From Actinoplanes couchii (GTDB lineage: Bacteria > Actinomycetota > Actinomycetes > Mycobacteriales > Micromonosporaceae): a DNA stretch of 62,992 bases. This document shows positions 26,991-35,331 of the stretch, piece after piece. The notes beneath the pieces were generated by a model that did not search any database, had not been told where the DNA came from, and was given only the letters and a program-made list of their open reading frames with translations. The stretch lies in NCBI RefSeq assembly GCF_016862075.1, contig NZ_BOMG01000012.1:1-62992 (forward strand), written 5' to 3'. Every line of letters starts with the position of its first letter. Within the stretch, counting starts at the first letter, position 1. The translations under genes were made by a program, and so were the position numbers.

Positions 26991-28763
26991 GTGGGGCGAT
27001 TCCGGTTGGCTGCGGCCTTCCGGCGGGGCGAGTGGCTGCCGGTACTCGGTCTCGTCGGTGTCATGCTGATCGTCCTCGGGATACCGGTGTACGCGGTCAC
27101 CGTGTCGGGTTTCGACCGCCTGGAGCGTACCCAGATCGGCAAGGACGCAGAAGAGTTACGGGTGGCGATCAGCGCGCAGGCTCAGCGGCTGAACGATTTC
27201 GGCGTCACCAACTCGATCTGGACGGCGCTCTACCGCACCCTGGCCGCCGGGGACACCGAACAGTTCGCCGCCGACATGCCGCCGCGGGTGCTGACCGCGG
27301 AGTACGGCTTCTCCGGTGTGCTGCTGACCGATCCGAAGGGCCGGATCCGGGCGGGTGGCCTGATCGACGGCGCGGTGTACCGGACGGCGCCGGAGCCGCT
27401 GGACGACCCGGACGTGCTGGCCGACTACCTCCGTACCGGCGAACCCGGCTCGTCGTTCTGCGGTCTGACCAGTGTGACCGGGACGCCGACCCAGTTCTGT
27501 TCGTTCCCGGTCTACCGGACCGAGGGCACCGGCGCCTCGAACGGCTCGCTGCTGGTGTTCCGGGCCCTGGACGCGTCGGCCCTGGGCGCGCTGGCGAAGG
27601 CGACCGACGACGAGATCGCGCTGCGGGCCGCGCCCCGCGAGGGCGCCGAGGCGCTGCGGGAACTGGACAGCGCGTTCGGCCCGATCGCGGTCTCCACCGC
27701 CGAGGTCGGCAACGAGATCGCGGTGGAGTGCACGATCACCGGCGTGGACGGGGTGCCGGTCACCTTCGAAGGGCTCACCGAGCGGCCGATCCGGGCCCGC
27801 GCGCAGGTCACCCTGGTGCAGCTGGGAGTGGTGCTGCTGATCGCGCTGGGCGCGGTCAGCATGGTGGTCCGGCTGGGCATGCGGCGGGCGGTGCGGCACA
27901 ACGTGCAGCCGCTCCGGCTCACCACCGAGAAGATCATGGCCGAGGGTGACCTGGAGTTGCGGGTGCCGCCGTCACACGATCCGGACATCGACGCGCTCGG
28001 GTCGGCGATCAACGACATGCTGGCCGCTATCGATCAGCACAGCCGGGAGCTGGCCGAGCTGCGCGACCGGGAGAGCCAGGAGCGCGAGGAGGAGGTCGCC
28101 GCCCGCGAGGTCGAACGGGACGACGTGCTGCGCAAGGTGGAGATCGAGTCGGAGCAGATCATCGGCGGGGTCACCTACCAGCTCGGCGACGCGGTCCGCG
28201 AGGTGGACGCGGTGAACGCCTCGGTGGACGAGATCAACACCGGGGCGGCGACCGCGTACGAGGCCACCGAACAGATGGCCGAGACCGCCGAACGCGCTGA
28301 TCAGGCGGCCGAGGCGCTGACCGTCAGCCTGCCGGCCACCCGGGAGATGGTGGCGGTGATCGCGTCGATCGCCGGGCAGACCCGGATGCTGGCCCTGAAC
28401 GCCACGATCGAGGCCGCCCGCGCCGGTGAGGCCGGGCTGGGGTTCGCGGTGGTCGCCGACGAGGTGCGCAAACTCGCCGACGACACCGCCGAGTCCACCG
28501 AACGGATCACCGCGACACTGAACACGCTGACGGTCGCCGCCACCGACGTATCCAGCGCGGTGGCCACCATGACCGACACGCTGCGCAGTGTCCGGACGGC
28601 GATCGGGCAGGTCCGGCAGGTCGCCGGCGCCCAGCACCACACCATCACCGGCCTGGTCGACCAGGTGCAGAACGCGATCGGCCAGATCAACGAGTACTCC
28701 GCCGACCGCACCCGGCTGGCCGGACAGACCGACGGCCGGTCCGGTGACCTGGAACTGTTCTGA
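26991..28763 (+). CDS. CHASE4-type transmembrane chemoreceptor
   Basis: A 590-residue methyl-accepting chemotaxis protein. TM1 is at about residues 16-38, an extracellular CHASE4-like domain ([16 protein letters not shown]) spans about 40-275, TM2 is at about 277-297, and a HAMP domain and a cytoplasmic signalling domain follow with the tip [20 protein letters not shown] and [18 protein letters not shown] 26991 is the start. A His-rich tip (AGAQHHTI) is near the end. The signal sensed is unknown. The signalling region resembles that of the soluble GAF receptor and differs from the receptor of the che operon. Confidence 0.88.
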   Translation: MGRFRLAAAFRRGEWLPVLGLVGVMLIVLGIPVYAVTVSGFDRLERTQIGKDAEELRVAISAQAQRLNDFGVTNSIWTALYRTLAAGDTEQFAADMPPRVLTAEYGFSGVLLTDPKGRIRAGGLIDGAVYRTAPEPLDDPDVLADYLRTGEPGSSFCGLTSVTGTPTQFCSFPVYRTEGTGASNGSLLVFRALDASALGALAKATDDEIALRAAPREGAEALRELDSAFGPIAVSTAEVGNEIAVECTITGVDGVPVTFEGLTERPIRARAQVTLVQLGVVLLIALGAVSMVVRLGMRRAVRHNVQPLRLTTEKIMAEGDLELRVPPSHDPDIDALGSAINDMLAAIDQHSRELAELRDRESQEREEEVAAREVERDDVLRKVEIESEQIIGGVTYQLGDAVREVDAVNASVDEINTGAATAYEATEQMAETAERADQAAEALTVSLPATREMVAVIASIAGQTRMLALNATIEAARAGEAGLGFAVVADEVRKLADDTAESTERITATLNTLTVAATDVSSAVATMTDTLRSVRTAIGQVRQVAGAQHHTITGLVDQVQNAIGQINEYSADRTRLAGQTDGRSGDLELF

Positions 28764-28801
28764 CAGCGTCTTCGCAGCTCGCTGTGGGGTAATGGTTCGT
28801 C

Positions 28802-29422
28802 ATGCGATCACTCGTGCTGCTGCCCCTGGTCCCGTTCGTGCTGCTGGCGACCCTGGTGGCGACCGGCTGGGGCCCGGTGCACGACGCCGACCGCTGGGTG
28901 ACGGCGTGGGCGAACCAGGCGGCGCTCACCCACCCGGCGCTGACCACGACGACGACCTGGCTGACGAACCTGTTCCAGCCGAACGTCTTCCGCCTGGCCG
29001 CCGCGATCCTGGTGCTGTGGCTGCTCCGCCGCGGCGACCGCCGGACCGCGCTCTGGGTGACGGTGACCATGGTCGCCGGCGGTCTGCTGGGCGCGCTGCT
29101 CAAACTCGTGTTCACCCGGGCCCGCCCGGAACTCGCCGACCCGGTGTCCTGGGCGGCCGGTTGGGCGTTCCCGTCCGGCCACGCCCTGAACGCGGTCCTG
29201 GGCGTGGCGGTCTTCATCACCATCTTCCCCAGGCTGTGGGCACTGTGGCTGATTCCGATCATCACAGCGATCACCCGGGTGATCCTCGGCGTCCATTGGA
29301 CCAGCGACGTCCTGGCCGGCTTGTTACTGGGAGTAGCGGTAATTCTGACCACCAAGAACCTCTTTTTTCGTACGCCCGTCCAAGGCCCCGCCCCCACCAC
29401 GCAAGCAATGCGCCCCTCTTGA
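28802..29422 (+). CDS. PAP2-family membrane phosphatase
   Basis: A 206-residue integral membrane protein with the three PAP2 motifs intact: KLVFTRARP (Lys101, Arg108, Pro109), PSGH (His127) and RVILGVHWTSD (Arg159, His165, Asp169). The family dephosphorylates lipid phosphates such as phosphatidate or undecaprenyl diphosphate on the outer face of the membrane. About five or six membrane segments are visible. Its last ~35 codons lie within dispersed repeat copy B, so the C-terminal tail after VAVILTTK is repeat-derived. It begins 38 bases after the chemoreceptor stop. Confidence 0.9.
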   Translation: MRSLVLLPLVPFVLLATLVATGWGPVHDADRWVTAWANQAALTHPALTTTTTWLTNLFQPNVFRLAAAILVLWLLRRGDRRTALWVTVTMVAGGLLGALLKLVFTRARPELADPVSWAAGWAFPSGHALNAVLGVAVFITIFPRLWALWLIPIITAITRVILGVHWTSDVLAGLLLGVAVILTTKNLFFRTPVQGPAPTTQAMRPS

Positions 29423-29479
29423 CCGCCCGGCGACCGCCGGGCCGGACGCGGTGGTCACCGAAACCCCATCAGCCCTCGC
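29314..29479. repeat. Dispersed repeat element, copy B (inverted relative to copy A)
   Basis: Reverse-complement match to 24184-24352, with a 64-bp core (29397-29460) differing at one position. It overlaps the 3' end of the PAP2 gene and extends ~57 bp beyond its stop. No transposase, integrase or target-site duplication was seen at either copy. Confidence 0.85.
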
Positions 29480-29705
29480 CGGCCCGCCCTTGCCCGCGGC
29501 GTCGTGTGACGAGTTCAGCGCCCTTGCCGGCCCTTGTCGGCCCTTGCTGGCCCTCGCCGAAAACCCGCACCGGCCGGCACGGCGGTGACCGGCCGGGGCG
29601 CGAGGTCACCGGTGACGCGGACCCGAGGCGGACCCGAGGTGGATCCGGGGCGGACTCGCGGTGGATCCGGGGTGGTCGTGTGCTCCGGTCTGGTGGGTGT
29701 GGCGG
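29480..29705. repeat. Repetitive spacer after the PAP2 gene
   Basis: Two short tandem arrays are visible. Four 10-bp units of CCCTTGCCGG type fill 29521-29560, and five 11-bp units alternating GCGGACCCGAG and GTGGATCCGGG fill 29617-29671. No gene is seen. Confidence 0.75.
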
Positions 29706-30044
29706 TCAGATCGGGCCGGCGAATCCGATCTCGTTGCCGTCGTGGTCGGTGAAGGTGGCCTTGCGGGAGCCGGCGGCGTAGACCTCGACTGCGGTGGGGG
29801 ACAGGCCCCGGGACTCGATCGCCGCGAGCCGGGCGTCGAGGTCGGTGACGAACAGGGTGGTCAAGGCGTGACCGGCATGATCCGGCCGGTGCTGGACGTA
29901 GACGTAGGCGTGCTCGCCGGCCTTCCACACCGATTCGACGTCGTTCGGCTCGAATGCCGGTGGCCCGCCGAACAACCGCGCATACCAGGCGACCGCCGCT
30001 GGATAGTCGCTGACGGAGATCCCGGCGAACAGGTCCACGGACAT
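29706..30044 (-). CDS. VOC (glyoxalase/bleomycin-resistance-like) protein
   Basis: A 112-residue single-domain VOC protein. It shows the betaalphabetabetabeta pattern: FAGISVSDYPAAVAWYARLFG, then AYVYVQHRPDHAGHALTTLFV and FTDHDGNEIGF, the last holding the usual metal-ligand Glu. VOC proteins act as dioxygenases, isomerases or drug-binding proteins; this one cannot be assigned further. It is monocistronic. Confidence 0.82.
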   Translation of the reverse strand: MSVDLFAGISVSDYPAAVAWYARLFGGPPAFEPNDVESVWKAGEHAYVYVQHRPDHAGHALTTLFVTDLDARLAAIESRGLSPTAVEVYAAGSRKATFTDHDGNEIGFAGPI

Positions 30045-30340
30045 CCCTCCACTCTAGATTCCGTCCCACTGCTTCCGTGGGGAGAGAGCGGGGGCGGGGA
30101 GTCGGGAGCGGGGCGGCGAGGGAGATGGAAGTGGAGCAGGGAGCGGGGCGGCGAGTAGGGCTGAGGGCGGGACGGGGAGGCGGGGATGGGAGTGGGGCTG
30201 AGAGCGGAGCGGGGGCGGAGAGCGGAGAACACCGCCAGGTTCCGGGATCACCGACAGCGCCTCTGGACACCCGTGGCTGAGGGCGGGTTGGGAGAAAAGT
30301 GGGATTTGCCGGGCGTACCGGAATAGGGGTCTGAAAATTA
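30045..30340. repeat. G/A-rich imperfect repeats upstream of the LPMO gene
   Basis: From about 30077 to 30235 the plus strand is nearly all purine plus C (units like GGAGCGGGGCGGCGAG). It holds no convincing gene; the minus-strand frames are Pro/Ser shadows. Together with the AT-rich segment that follows it makes a gene-free stretch of about 370 bp between the divergent VOC and LPMO genes. Confidence 0.7.
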
Positions 30341-30360
30341 TTAACAATATTTACTGTTAA
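30341..30360. promoter_or_regulatory. Inverted repeat TTAACA-N8-TGTTAA upstream of the LPMO
   Basis: A perfect 6-bp inverted repeat (30341-30346, 30355-30360) sits in a markedly AT-rich segment 53 bases upstream of the LPMO start. It is either an operator or part of the core promoter. It does not match the CebR box upstream of the cellulase. Confidence 0.45.
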
Positions 30361-30412
30361 GGACATTTAATTTACGTTGGTGAACACGTCCCCTTTGTCC
30401 GAGGAGTTGAGC

Positions 30413-31159
30413 ATGAGGCGCAGGTTCACCCTCTCCGTGTTGACCGGAACCGCTGTTGCCGGGTCTCTCCTGGTGGCCGTCTCCCCGGCGTCCGCCCACG
30501 GTTACATCTCGTCCCCGCCCAGCCGGCAGGCCAACTGTGCCAGCGGCGCCGTCTCCGGTTGTGGCGACATCATCTACGAGCCGCAGAGCGTCGAGGCCCC
30601 GAAGGGCTCGACGCAGTGCAACGGCGGCGGCTCCCGGTTCGCCGTCCTGAACGACACGTCGAAGGCCTGGCCGGCCGCCACCGTCGGCACCAGCGTCACC
30701 TTCAACTGGGTGATCACCGCCCGGCACGCCACCTCCACCTGGGAGTACTTCATCGGCGGCACCCGGCTGGCGTCGTTCAACGACAACGGCGCCCAGCCGG
30801 GGGCCACCAAGTCGCACACGGTGAGCCTGGCCGGGTTCAGCGGCCGTCAGACGGTCCTGGCCCGCTGGAACATCGCCGACACGATCAACGCGTTCTACTC
30901 GTGTGTGGACGTGAACATCGGCGGCACCGGCGGCAACCCGACCCCGACGCCCACCCCGACCGTGTCGCCGACGACCAGCCCGAAGCCGACGCCGACCCCG
31001 ACGGCGACGAGCGGGACGACGACGTGGGCGGCCGGGACCGCGTACCAGGTGGGCGCCCGGGTGACCTACAACGGCGTCGCCTACCAGTGCCGGCAGGCGC
31101 ACACCGCGCTGGTCGGCTGGGAACCGCCGTACACCGCCGCACTGTGGTCCGCGGTCTAG
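30413..31159 (+). CDS. Secreted AA10 lytic polysaccharide monooxygenase with CBM5/12
   Basis: A 248-residue copper-dependent LPMO. The signal peptide is cleaved after SPASA, leaving His29 as the N-terminal histidine (HGYISSPPSRQ). The second brace histidine is His105 in ITARHATSTW. The AA10 domain ends at about 178. A Thr/Pro linker follows, then a small C-terminal CBM5/12-type module of about 45 residues (TAYQVGARVTYNGVAYQCRQ to WEPPYTAALW). The module and domain type point to oxidative chitin cleavage. ATG 30413 follows GAGGAGTT. An inverted repeat sits upstream, and a DUF305-like lipoprotein gene begins nine bases after the stop. Confidence 0.93.
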   Translation: MRRRFTLSVLTGTAVAGSLLVAVSPASAHGYISSPPSRQANCASGAVSGCGDIIYEPQSVEAPKGSTQCNGGGSRFAVLNDTSKAWPAATVGTSVTFNWVITARHATSTWEYFIGGTRLASFNDNGAQPGATKSHTVSLAGFSGRQTVLARWNIADTINAFYSCVDVNIGGTGGNPTPTPTPTVSPTTSPKPTPTPTATSGTTTWAAGTAYQVGARVTYNGVAYQCRQAHTALVGWEPPYTAALWSAV

Positions 31160-31167
31160 GGCCCGTC

Positions 31168-31719
31168 GTGCGGCCCGGCCCGGTCGCACGACGAACCCTG
31201 GCCCTGGTCGCCGTCCTGGCCCTGCTGATGACGGGGGCCTGTGGCGGCGGCGAACAAGCCGAGGCGCACAACGACACCGACGTGATGTTCCTGCAGATGG
31301 GGCTGGCGCAGATCGCCGAGGGGGACCGGATCGCCCAGGCCGTCGAGCGCCGGGCCACCGACCCGGAGGTCCGCGCGGTCGCCACCGAGCTGCGCGGCGC
31401 CTGGCGGACCGAGGCGCCGATGATGCGCGGCTGGCTCCAGGTGTGGGGCAAGCCGATGACGGCGGCGCCGGACCAGAAACTGCACGCCGGGCACGGTGAT
31501 CTGCATTCGTTGCGGGAGGAGGATTTCACCGGGCTGGGCGATCTCGCGGGCGCGGAATTCGACCGGGCCGCGACGGCATTGCTGCTCGCCAATCTGCACA
31601 ACGCGATGGAGACGATCCGGATGCAGGCGGCTGACGGGGCGTACCCGCAAGCCGTGGAACTGGCCGAACGCATGACGGAGTCGCGGCAGAATCAGATCCA
31701 GCGCCTGTTGCGCGTCTGA
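31168..31719 (+). CDS. DUF305-like lipoprotein, degenerate His-His motifs
   Basis: A 183-residue lipoprotein. The signal peptide ends in LLMTGAC, with Cys25 as the lipid site. The rest aligns by eye with the DUF305 four-helix family: HNDTDVMFLQMGLAQ, then EEDFTGLGDLAGAEFDRAATALLLANLHNAME and MTESRQNQIQRLL. Canonical DUF305 proteins have paired His (HH) at two places; here they read AQ and LH, but Met and His residues are frequent between (PMTAAPDQKLHAGHGDLH). GTG 31168 is the start. It follows the LPMO stop by eight bases, suggesting co-transcription. A copper-handling role for the LPMO is a hypothesis. Confidence 0.72.
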   Translation: MRPGPVARRTLALVAVLALLMTGACGGGEQAEAHNDTDVMFLQMGLAQIAEGDRIAQAVERRATDPEVRAVATELRGAWRTEAPMMRGWLQVWGKPMTAAPDQKLHAGHGDLHSLREEDFTGLGDLAGAEFDRAATALLLANLHNAMETIRMQAADGAYPQAVELAERMTESRQNQIQRLLRV

Positions 31720-31762
31720 AATTCGAAGGACGGGCAAGACGATTGCTGAGTACGGTCGGCGC

Positions 31763-32278
31763 ATGCCGCAACTGGTGACGCCGACCGTTTCCCTGCACGC
31801 CTCCTGGATCGAATCCCGTGACGAGTGGGGGCACGGTGTGCACCAGGACGGGGCGGGCCTGCGACCGGGTGACGAGGTGGACACGCCCGATGGTTTCGCC
31901 GCGTGGGTGCAGGCTCTGCGCGCGGCGGAGGCGACCGCCCCGGAGGGCTGGGTGCCGTGCACGTTCCGCTGGATCGTCGAGGGCGACCGCTATCTGGGGG
32001 CGATCGCCCTGCGCCACGAGCTGAACGACTTCCTGCTCGACGCGGGCGGCCACATCGGTTACGGGGTGCGGCCGTCGGAGCGCAAACGCGGCCTGGCCAC
32101 CTGGGCGTGCGCCGAGACCCTGACGGTGGCCCGGGAGCGGGGGATGGACCGGGTGCTGGTGACCTGCGACGTGGACAACCCGGCGTCGGCCCGGGTGATC
32201 GAGCGCAACGGCGGTGTCCTGGAGGACGTCCGGGACACCTCGATCGGCCGGCTCCGCCGTTACTGGATCACGCTGTAG
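31763..32278 (+). CDS. GNAT-family N-acetyltransferase
   Basis: A 171-residue GNAT protein. The acetyl-CoA-binding region is HIGYGVRPSERKRGLATWACAETL, followed by VLVTCDVDNPASARVIERNGG, typical of the RimJ/RimL-like or small-molecule branch. The acceptor is unknown. It ends 11 bases inside the convergent LysR gene and starts 43 bases after the lipoprotein gene, with its own ATG. Confidence 0.85.
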   Translation: MPQLVTPTVSLHASWIESRDEWGHGVHQDGAGLRPGDEVDTPDGFAAWVQALRAAEATAPEGWVPCTFRWIVEGDRYLGAIALRHELNDFLLDAGGHIGYGVRPSERKRGLATWACAETLTVARERGMDRVLVTCDVDNPASARVIERNGGVLEDVRDTSIGRLRRYWITL

Positions 32279-33185
32279 CCAGCGGGGTGGCGGGCAGCGC
32301 CCCGACTGTCGCGCGCAGCGTCCGCAGCAGCGCCGTGACCACCGGGTCGGTGCGCCGCCGGGCCGAGGTGGCCACCCCGACGTACCGGCACGGCGCGGGC
32401 GGGACGAGCCGGGCCGCGTGCAGCCCGGAGGCGTCGGCGGTGAGCGCCACCTCGGGGATCATCGCGATGCCCACCCCGGCCCGGACCAGGGACTGCGCGA
32501 ACTGGTAGTCGGTGCCCCGGCACGCGGTCTCCACCTCGATGCCGGCCAGTGCCGCGTAGTGGTCGAGCATCTCGCTGATGGACAGGCAGCCGTGCACCCA
32601 GCGCTCGCCGCCCAGCTCGGCGATGGTGAGCGCGGTGCGCCCGGCGTGCCGGTGCCCGGCCGGGACGACGATCCACATCGGGTCGTCGAGCAGCGGCAGC
32701 CAGTCCAGCCCGGCGGGGACCGGCGGCGGGCCGTCGAAGTGGTAGACCAGCGCCAGGTCGGCCCCGCCGGAGCGGACCAGCGGCAGGCTGTCCTCGGGCT
32801 CGCTCTCGATCACGGTGAGCTCGACCGCCGGGTGGTCGCGGGTGAAGCCGAGCAGCGCGTGCGGCAGGATCCGCTGCCCGCCGCTGGTGAAGGTGGCCAC
32901 GGTCAGTCGTTCGACACCCCGGGTGGCGAGCCGGGCGATCTCGTTCTCGGCGAGCCGCAGCTCGGCGTCGATGGTCTCGGCGGTGCCGGTCAGGACCCGG
33001 CCGGCGGCGGTCAGCTCGACCCCGCGGGTGCTGCGCCGGACGACGGCCGTGCCGACGGCCCGCTCCAGGGCGCTGATCTGCTGGGACACCGCGGACGGGG
33101 TGAGCCGCAGCTCGGCGGCGGCCCGGTTGAAGCTGCCGTGCCGGGCGACCTCGGTGAGCACCCGCAGGCGACGCGGATCGATCAT
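32268..33185 (-). CDS. LysR-family transcriptional regulator
   Basis: A 305-residue LysR regulator. The N-terminal winged helix (RLRVLTEVARHGSFNRAAAELRLTPSAVSQQISALE) is followed by the two-lobed effector domain. It is divergent from the EamA transporter gene, the classical arrangement in which the regulator controls the transporter and itself. An inverted repeat, AAGTG-GT-CACTT (33211-33222), lies in the shared 70-bp intergenic region. The effector is unknown. Confidence 0.9.
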   Translation of the reverse strand: MIDPRRLRVLTEVARHGSFNRAAAELRLTPSAVSQQISALERAVGTAVVRRSTRGVELTAAGRVLTGTAETIDAELRLAENEIARLATRGVERLTVATFTSGGQRILPHALLGFTRDHPAVELTVIESEPEDSLPLVRSGGADLALVYHFDGPPPVPAGLDWLPLLDDPMWIVVPAGHRHAGRTALTIAELGGERWVHGCLSISEMLDHYAALAGIEVETACRGTDYQFAQSLVRAGVGIAMIPEVALTADASGLHAARLVPPAPCRYVGVATSARRRTDPVVTALLRTLRATVGALPATPLATA

Positions 33186-33208
33186 CAGTTTTCCTTAACA
33201 CGGCATCA

Positions 33209-33230
33209 GTAAGTGGTCACTTCCGCTTAC
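33209..33230. promoter_or_regulatory. Candidate LysR operator between lysR-type and EamA genes
   Basis: AAGTG-GT-CACTT (33211-33222) is nested in a wider GTAAG / CTTAC pair (33209-33213 and 33226-33230). The position between two divergent starts fits a LysR recognition site. Confidence 0.5.
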
Positions 33231-33255
33231 CACCGTACGGGGCGATGGTGAGAGG

Positions 33256-34155
33256 GTGAATCGTCTCGCCTGGCTCCTCTTCGCCGCGGTGTCCATCCTC
33301 TGGGGCATCCCGTACTTCCTCATCAAGATCGCGATCGACGACCTGTCGCCGCTGCTGGTGGTCGCCGGCCGGGCCGGGATCGCCGCCGCCGTGCTGATCC
33401 CGGTCGCCCTGCTCCGCGGCACCCTCGGCGCGCTGCGCGGCAACCTGCGGACCGTGACCCTGATCTCGGCCGTGCACATCATCGGCCCGTTCCTGCTGAT
33501 CACCTACGGCGAGCAGCACATCACCTCGTCGTTGACCGGCATCCTGATCGCCGTCGAACCCGTGGTGATCGCGCTGCTGATGTCCCGGGCCGAGCCGCTC
33601 ACCCCACGGCGCACGGCCGGGCTGCTGCTCGGTTTCGCCGGGGTGGTCGTGCTGGTCGGCGTGGACCTGGGCGGCGACAGCTGGGGTCTGCTCGGCGCCG
33701 CGATGGTGCTGCTCGCCGCGATCAGTTACGCCGTCGCCACCATGCTGGTGCAGCGCCGCGCCGCGCACCTGCCGCCGGAGGCGCTGACCGTCGGCACCAC
33801 CGTCACCACCACGATCGTGCTCGCCCCGGTCAGCCTGCTGGTGCTGCCGTCCGGGCCGGTCGGCGCGGACGCCTGGGGCGCGCTGATCGTGCTCGGGGTG
33901 TTCTGCACGGCCGCCGCACTGCTCGCCTTCTATCAACTGATCGGCCTCGCGGGGTCGAACCGGGCCGGTCTGGTCACCTACTTCAACCCGGTCGTCGCGG
34001 TACTGCTCGGAGTGATCCTGCTCAACGAGCCGATCGGACCGGGCACGATCGCCGGGTTCGCGCTGGTGGTGACCGGGTGCTGGCTGTCAACGTGGACCGG
34101 GACCTTCGGTCCGACGCGAAAACTGCCAGTCAATTCACAGCTAGCCGACAGCTGA
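33256..34155 (+). CDS. EamA/DMT-family transporter
   Basis: A 299-residue membrane protein with ten predicted hydrophobic segments and the duplicated EamA architecture (two five-helix halves, the second beginning at about WGLLGAAMVLLAAISYA). Related proteins export amino acids or metabolites. It starts at GTG 33256. Regulation by the divergent LysR gene is likely. The C-terminus is short and polar. Confidence 0.88.
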   Translation: MNRLAWLLFAAVSILWGIPYFLIKIAIDDLSPLLVVAGRAGIAAAVLIPVALLRGTLGALRGNLRTVTLISAVHIIGPFLLITYGEQHITSSLTGILIAVEPVVIALLMSRAEPLTPRRTAGLLLGFAGVVVLVGVDLGGDSWGLLGAAMVLLAAISYAVATMLVQRRAAHLPPEALTVGTTVTTTIVLAPVSLLVLPSGPVGADAWGALIVLGVFCTAAALLAFYQLIGLAGSNRAGLVTYFNPVVAVLLGVILLNEPIGPGTIAGFALVVTGCWLSTWTGTFGPTRKLPVNSQLADS

Positions 34156-34286
34156 AGGGTCTTTCCAGCACAGGCTTTTTGCGAAATCTTTGCCAAGTCT
34201 TCAAGATCAGTGGGAAGACCTGGAAAGGAGCGCCATGCGGCAAGCGGGGACGACAAACCCGGTCGAGGCAATTTACGGTGGTCGTC

Positions 34287-35291
34287 ATGTCGAGTGACCG
34301 CCCGATCTTCGTCGTCGGCTGTCCCCGGTCCGGTACGACGATGCTGCAACTCATGTTGCACGCGCATCCGCGGATCGCGCTACCGCCGGAGACCCGGTTC
34401 CTACTTGCGGCGTACCAGAAACGCGCCGAGTTCGGAGACCTCACCGAGGCCGCCAACCGGGACGAGCTGGCCCGCTTCATCGTCACGTCGTCACAGTTCG
34501 AGGATCTGGGCCTGGATCCCGAGCAGACGACCGAGGCGATCGTGGCCGGCCCGCCCACCCTCGGTTCCGCCTTCGGCATCGTCTTCCGGATGTACTCGGA
34601 GCGGTTCGGCAAGCCCCGCTGGGGCGACAAACGCCCGCTCTACCTGCGTCACCTCCCGACGATCCTGCGCCTGTTCCCGGACGCGCAGATCATCAACATC
34701 ATGCGGGACGGCCGGGACTGCGTGGCGTCGCTCAAGGAGACGCCGTGGAAACCGTCCGAGTTCGACACCCTCATCGACTACTGGGCCAAGTCGGCCGACG
34801 CGTCGCTGATGGCCGCCCGGCGCTACCCCAAGGACGTCTGGTTCCAGGTCCGCTACGAGGACCTGGTCGCCGATCCGGAGCCGCACCTGCGCCGGATGTG
34901 CGACTTCCTGGAGGAGGACTACGACCCGGCCATGAGTACGCCGAACAAGCTGGCGTCGGTGGCCGTGCCGGAGTACAAGACCTGGCACACCCTCACCCAT
35001 CAGGCGCCGACCACCGAGCGCATCGAGAGCTGGCGCACCCGCCTCACCGACGAGGAGCTGCGCAAGTGCGAGGCCGCGTTCGGTGAGCAGCTGGCCAAGT
35101 TCGGGTACCAGCCGTCGATCCCGGTGCCGCGCAGCGCCCAGATGCGCTCGGACGCCAAGCTGATCGCCCGGCACCGGCTCGGCCCGGCCAAGCAGGCCGC
35201 CCGCAACCTGTTCAAGCCCACCCCCGTGGTGACCGAGCCGCCGGTCGCGGCGCTGCTCACCAAGGGCCAGCTCAAGGGCATCTCGGCCTGA
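34287..35291 (+). CDS. Sulfotransferase family protein (copy 2)
   Basis: A 334-residue PAPS-dependent sulfotransferase family protein. The loop CPRSGTT is at residues 12-18, and the 3'-phosphate segment MRDGRDCVASLKETPW is identical to copy 1 at 934-1914. Long stretches elsewhere are identical or conservatively changed (LQLMLHAHPRIALPPE, RFGKPRWGDKRP, LRLFPDAQIINIM). ATG 34287 is chosen by alignment with copy 1; the frame is open further upstream. The C-terminal 40 residues differ. It is monocistronic with a hairpin after the stop. The acceptor is unknown. Confidence 0.83.
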   Translation: MSSDRPIFVVGCPRSGTTMLQLMLHAHPRIALPPETRFLLAAYQKRAEFGDLTEAANRDELARFIVTSSQFEDLGLDPEQTTEAIVAGPPTLGSAFGIVFRMYSERFGKPRWGDKRPLYLRHLPTILRLFPDAQIINIMRDGRDCVASLKETPWKPSEFDTLIDYWAKSADASLMAARRYPKDVWFQVRYEDLVADPEPHLRRMCDFLEEDYDPAMSTPNKLASVAVPEYKTWHTLTHQAPTTERIESWRTRLTDEELRKCEAAFGEQLAKFGYQPSIPVPRSAQMRSDAKLIARHRLGPAKQAARNLFKPTPVVTEPPVAALLTKGQLKGISA

Positions 35292-35302
35292 TCGGCGGTC
35301 CG

Positions 35303-35324
35303 GGGCCGCCTCTCGGGGCGGCCC
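35303..35324. terminator. Hairpin between convergent sulfotransferase and response-regulator genes
   Basis: GGGCCGCC (35303-35310) pairs with GGCGGCCC (35317-35324) across a 6-nt loop, midway between the two stop codons; a bidirectional terminator is likely. Confidence 0.6.
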
Positions 35325-35331
35325 ACCGGAG

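Noticed and set aside
24184..29479. Composite transposon bounded by the inverted repeats
   Set aside because: No transposase or integrase gene lies inside, the repeats are not at matched gene boundaries, and no target duplication was seen.
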